Positions 63,355-64,000 of a DNA stretch of 64,000 nucleotides are shown here, piece after piece (position 1 is the stretch's first letter; each line of letters begins with the position of its first letter). Source of the stretch: Sulfurimonas sp. RIFOXYD12_FULL_33_39 (GTDB taxonomy: Bacteria; Campylobacterota; Campylobacteria; Campylobacterales; Sulfurimonadaceae); contig MICF01000009.1 in assembly GCA_001829785.1 (NCBI GenBank), forward strand, positions 1 to 64,000. Reading direction: 5' to 3'. Both the position numbers and the translations under genes were made by a program. Under the pieces are notes generated by a model. The model saw only the letters and a list, made by a program, of their open reading frames with translations, did no database searches and was not told the DNA's origin.

Positions 63355-64000
63355 TTATTGTGGCAATATCCATTTTAGTACAAAGTTGTCTCTGCTTGAG
63401 CTAAATAGTTCTTGCTCATTTGTAAATTTTATTTGAGTTATTATACTTTTATGTCCTATTAAACGGTGGGATTTTATTTTTGTTTTTGTATCGAAAAGTT
63501 CTAAATTATTCTGCTCTCCGCTAGAAAAGGCACCGATTTTACCGCTTGGGCTAATACCTACGCAAAATACTAGGAAATCACTTTTTATATGATAAGGCTC
63601 TTCGTTTTGCGCATAAACTCCGACTCTTCTGTCTTGTCCAGCGGTTATTATAACACCATTTGCATAGGCAACTTTAAATATATTATCTACATTTTGCGAG
63701 GAGAAGCTTGCAACCGTATTTGAGCTTTTTGTATCTATAATTTTAACTTCTCCGCTCTCATCTGACATAATAATCTTTTGTTTGTCAATGCTTAATGATA
63801 TGTCACCGATAGTGCTGTTTGAGACGTGAGAATTGTATAAATTATAGTTTTCTAGTACATCATGTAAAATCATGTCAGAACCGAGTGTAGCTAGTAATAT
63901 CTTCTCTTTATCTACAAAACGAGCCTCTTTTATAAGTAGTTTTTTGCTCTCATCAACAATATGTTTTAATATGTGATTCTCATATATCCAAACATTTCTA
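63355..64000 (-). CDS. WD40-like beta-propeller protein, partial (NapL-like?)
   Basis: The frame is open through the window edge, so the 5' part is missing; an internal ATG at 63873 is not the true start. At least four repeat units of about 40 residues are visible, with phrases such as SGEVKIIDTKS, AGQDRRVGVYAQ, SSGEQNNLELFDTK and SSSRDNFVLKWILPQ, typical WD40 blades ending in W. In Campylobacterota a WD40 protein of this kind, NapL, is part of the nitrate reductase cluster. No nap gene is visible here, so that name is only a possibility. Confidence 0.7.
   Translation of the reverse strand, partial: RNVWIYENHILKHIVDESKKLLIKEARFVDKEKILLATLGSDMILHDVLENYNLYNSHVSNSTIGDISLSIDKQKIIMSDESGEVKIIDTKSSNTVASFSSQNVDNIFKVAYANGVIITAGQDRRVGVYAQNEEPYHIKSDFLVFCVGISPSGKIGAFSSGEQNNLELFDTKTKIKSHRLIGHKSIITQIKFTNEQELFSSSRDNFVLKWILPQ

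Noticed and set aside
1..64000. CRISPR arrays, insertion sequences, prophage or integrase genes
   Set aside because: No regularly spaced direct repeats, transposase, integrase or phage structural motifs were seen on either strand.

Overview
The window looks like chromosomal DNA of a Campylobacterota (epsilonproteobacterial) sulfur oxidiser close to Sulfurimonas. The grounds are low GC (roughly one third by eye), many TTG/GTG starts, a sulfide:quinone oxidoreductase, cbb3-oxidase assembly genes (ccoI, ccoS), a small class I cytochrome c, a dense set of PAS/GGDEF/HD-GYP/histidine kinase proteins, and a bipartite PAS + chemoreceptor pair of the CetB/CetA kind. The genus is inferred from gene content only. 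I see no insertion sequence, prophage, plasmid gene or CRISPR array.

Layout. 1-23 kb is an envelope region. It holds all steps of ADP-heptose synthesis (gmhA, gmhB, hldD, hldE), three GT9 heptosyltransferase-type genes (waaF, waaC and one more) and a long minus-strand core/O-chain operon (two GT4s, waaC, O-antigen ligase/polymerase, a WaaP-like kinase, GT2, hexapeptide acyltransferase). Divergent msbA, a periplasmic ATP-dependent DNA ligase and a membrane-anchored TIM-barrel protein sit nearby. ccoI-ccoS and a cytochrome c gene lie between the two heptose pairs. hemN, an Fe-S protein and lgt follow. 23-30 kb carries a DUF2062 protein, an RhlE-like helicase, a TruC-like pseudouridine synthase, a small membrane protein, an EF-hand-like protein and a large CACHE-GAF-PAS-PAS-GGDEF protein. 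30-38 kb carries tRNA-Asn, tRNA-Met, groES-groEL, corA, tpx, exbB-exbD and a two-component pair. 38-44 kb carries pyrC, a hybrid kinase, a phosphomannomutase and a biotin carboxylase, then an AraC/GyrI regulator.

44.8-54.4 kb is the most distinctive block. It is a minus-strand sensory cluster: a HisKA_2 kinase and its receiver-wHTH partner, a PAS protein overlapping a chemoreceptor with a CZB domain, a PAS-PAS-HD-GYP c-di-GMP phosphodiesterase, and a YfiR-like periplasmic protein overlapping a GGDEF cyclase. A TonB-dependent receptor is divergent from the kinase across a short region full of repeats. The kinase and the cyclase share a near-duplicate membrane sensor but have different output domains. 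The likely logic is that one type of periplasmic or outer-membrane signal feeds both transcription and c-di-GMP.

54.4-64 kb carries pepN, sqr, an unlisted 54-residue ORF behind sqr, a membrane protein built on a peptide deformylase fold that has lost its metal ligands, a hybrid kinase with HPt, an orphan receiver-wHTH regulator and a WD40-like gene (possibly NapL) cut by the window edge.

Across the whole window the 8-mer TACATGTA occurs about 25 times, always inside genes and in all three reading frames. That is about ten times the rate expected from base composition.
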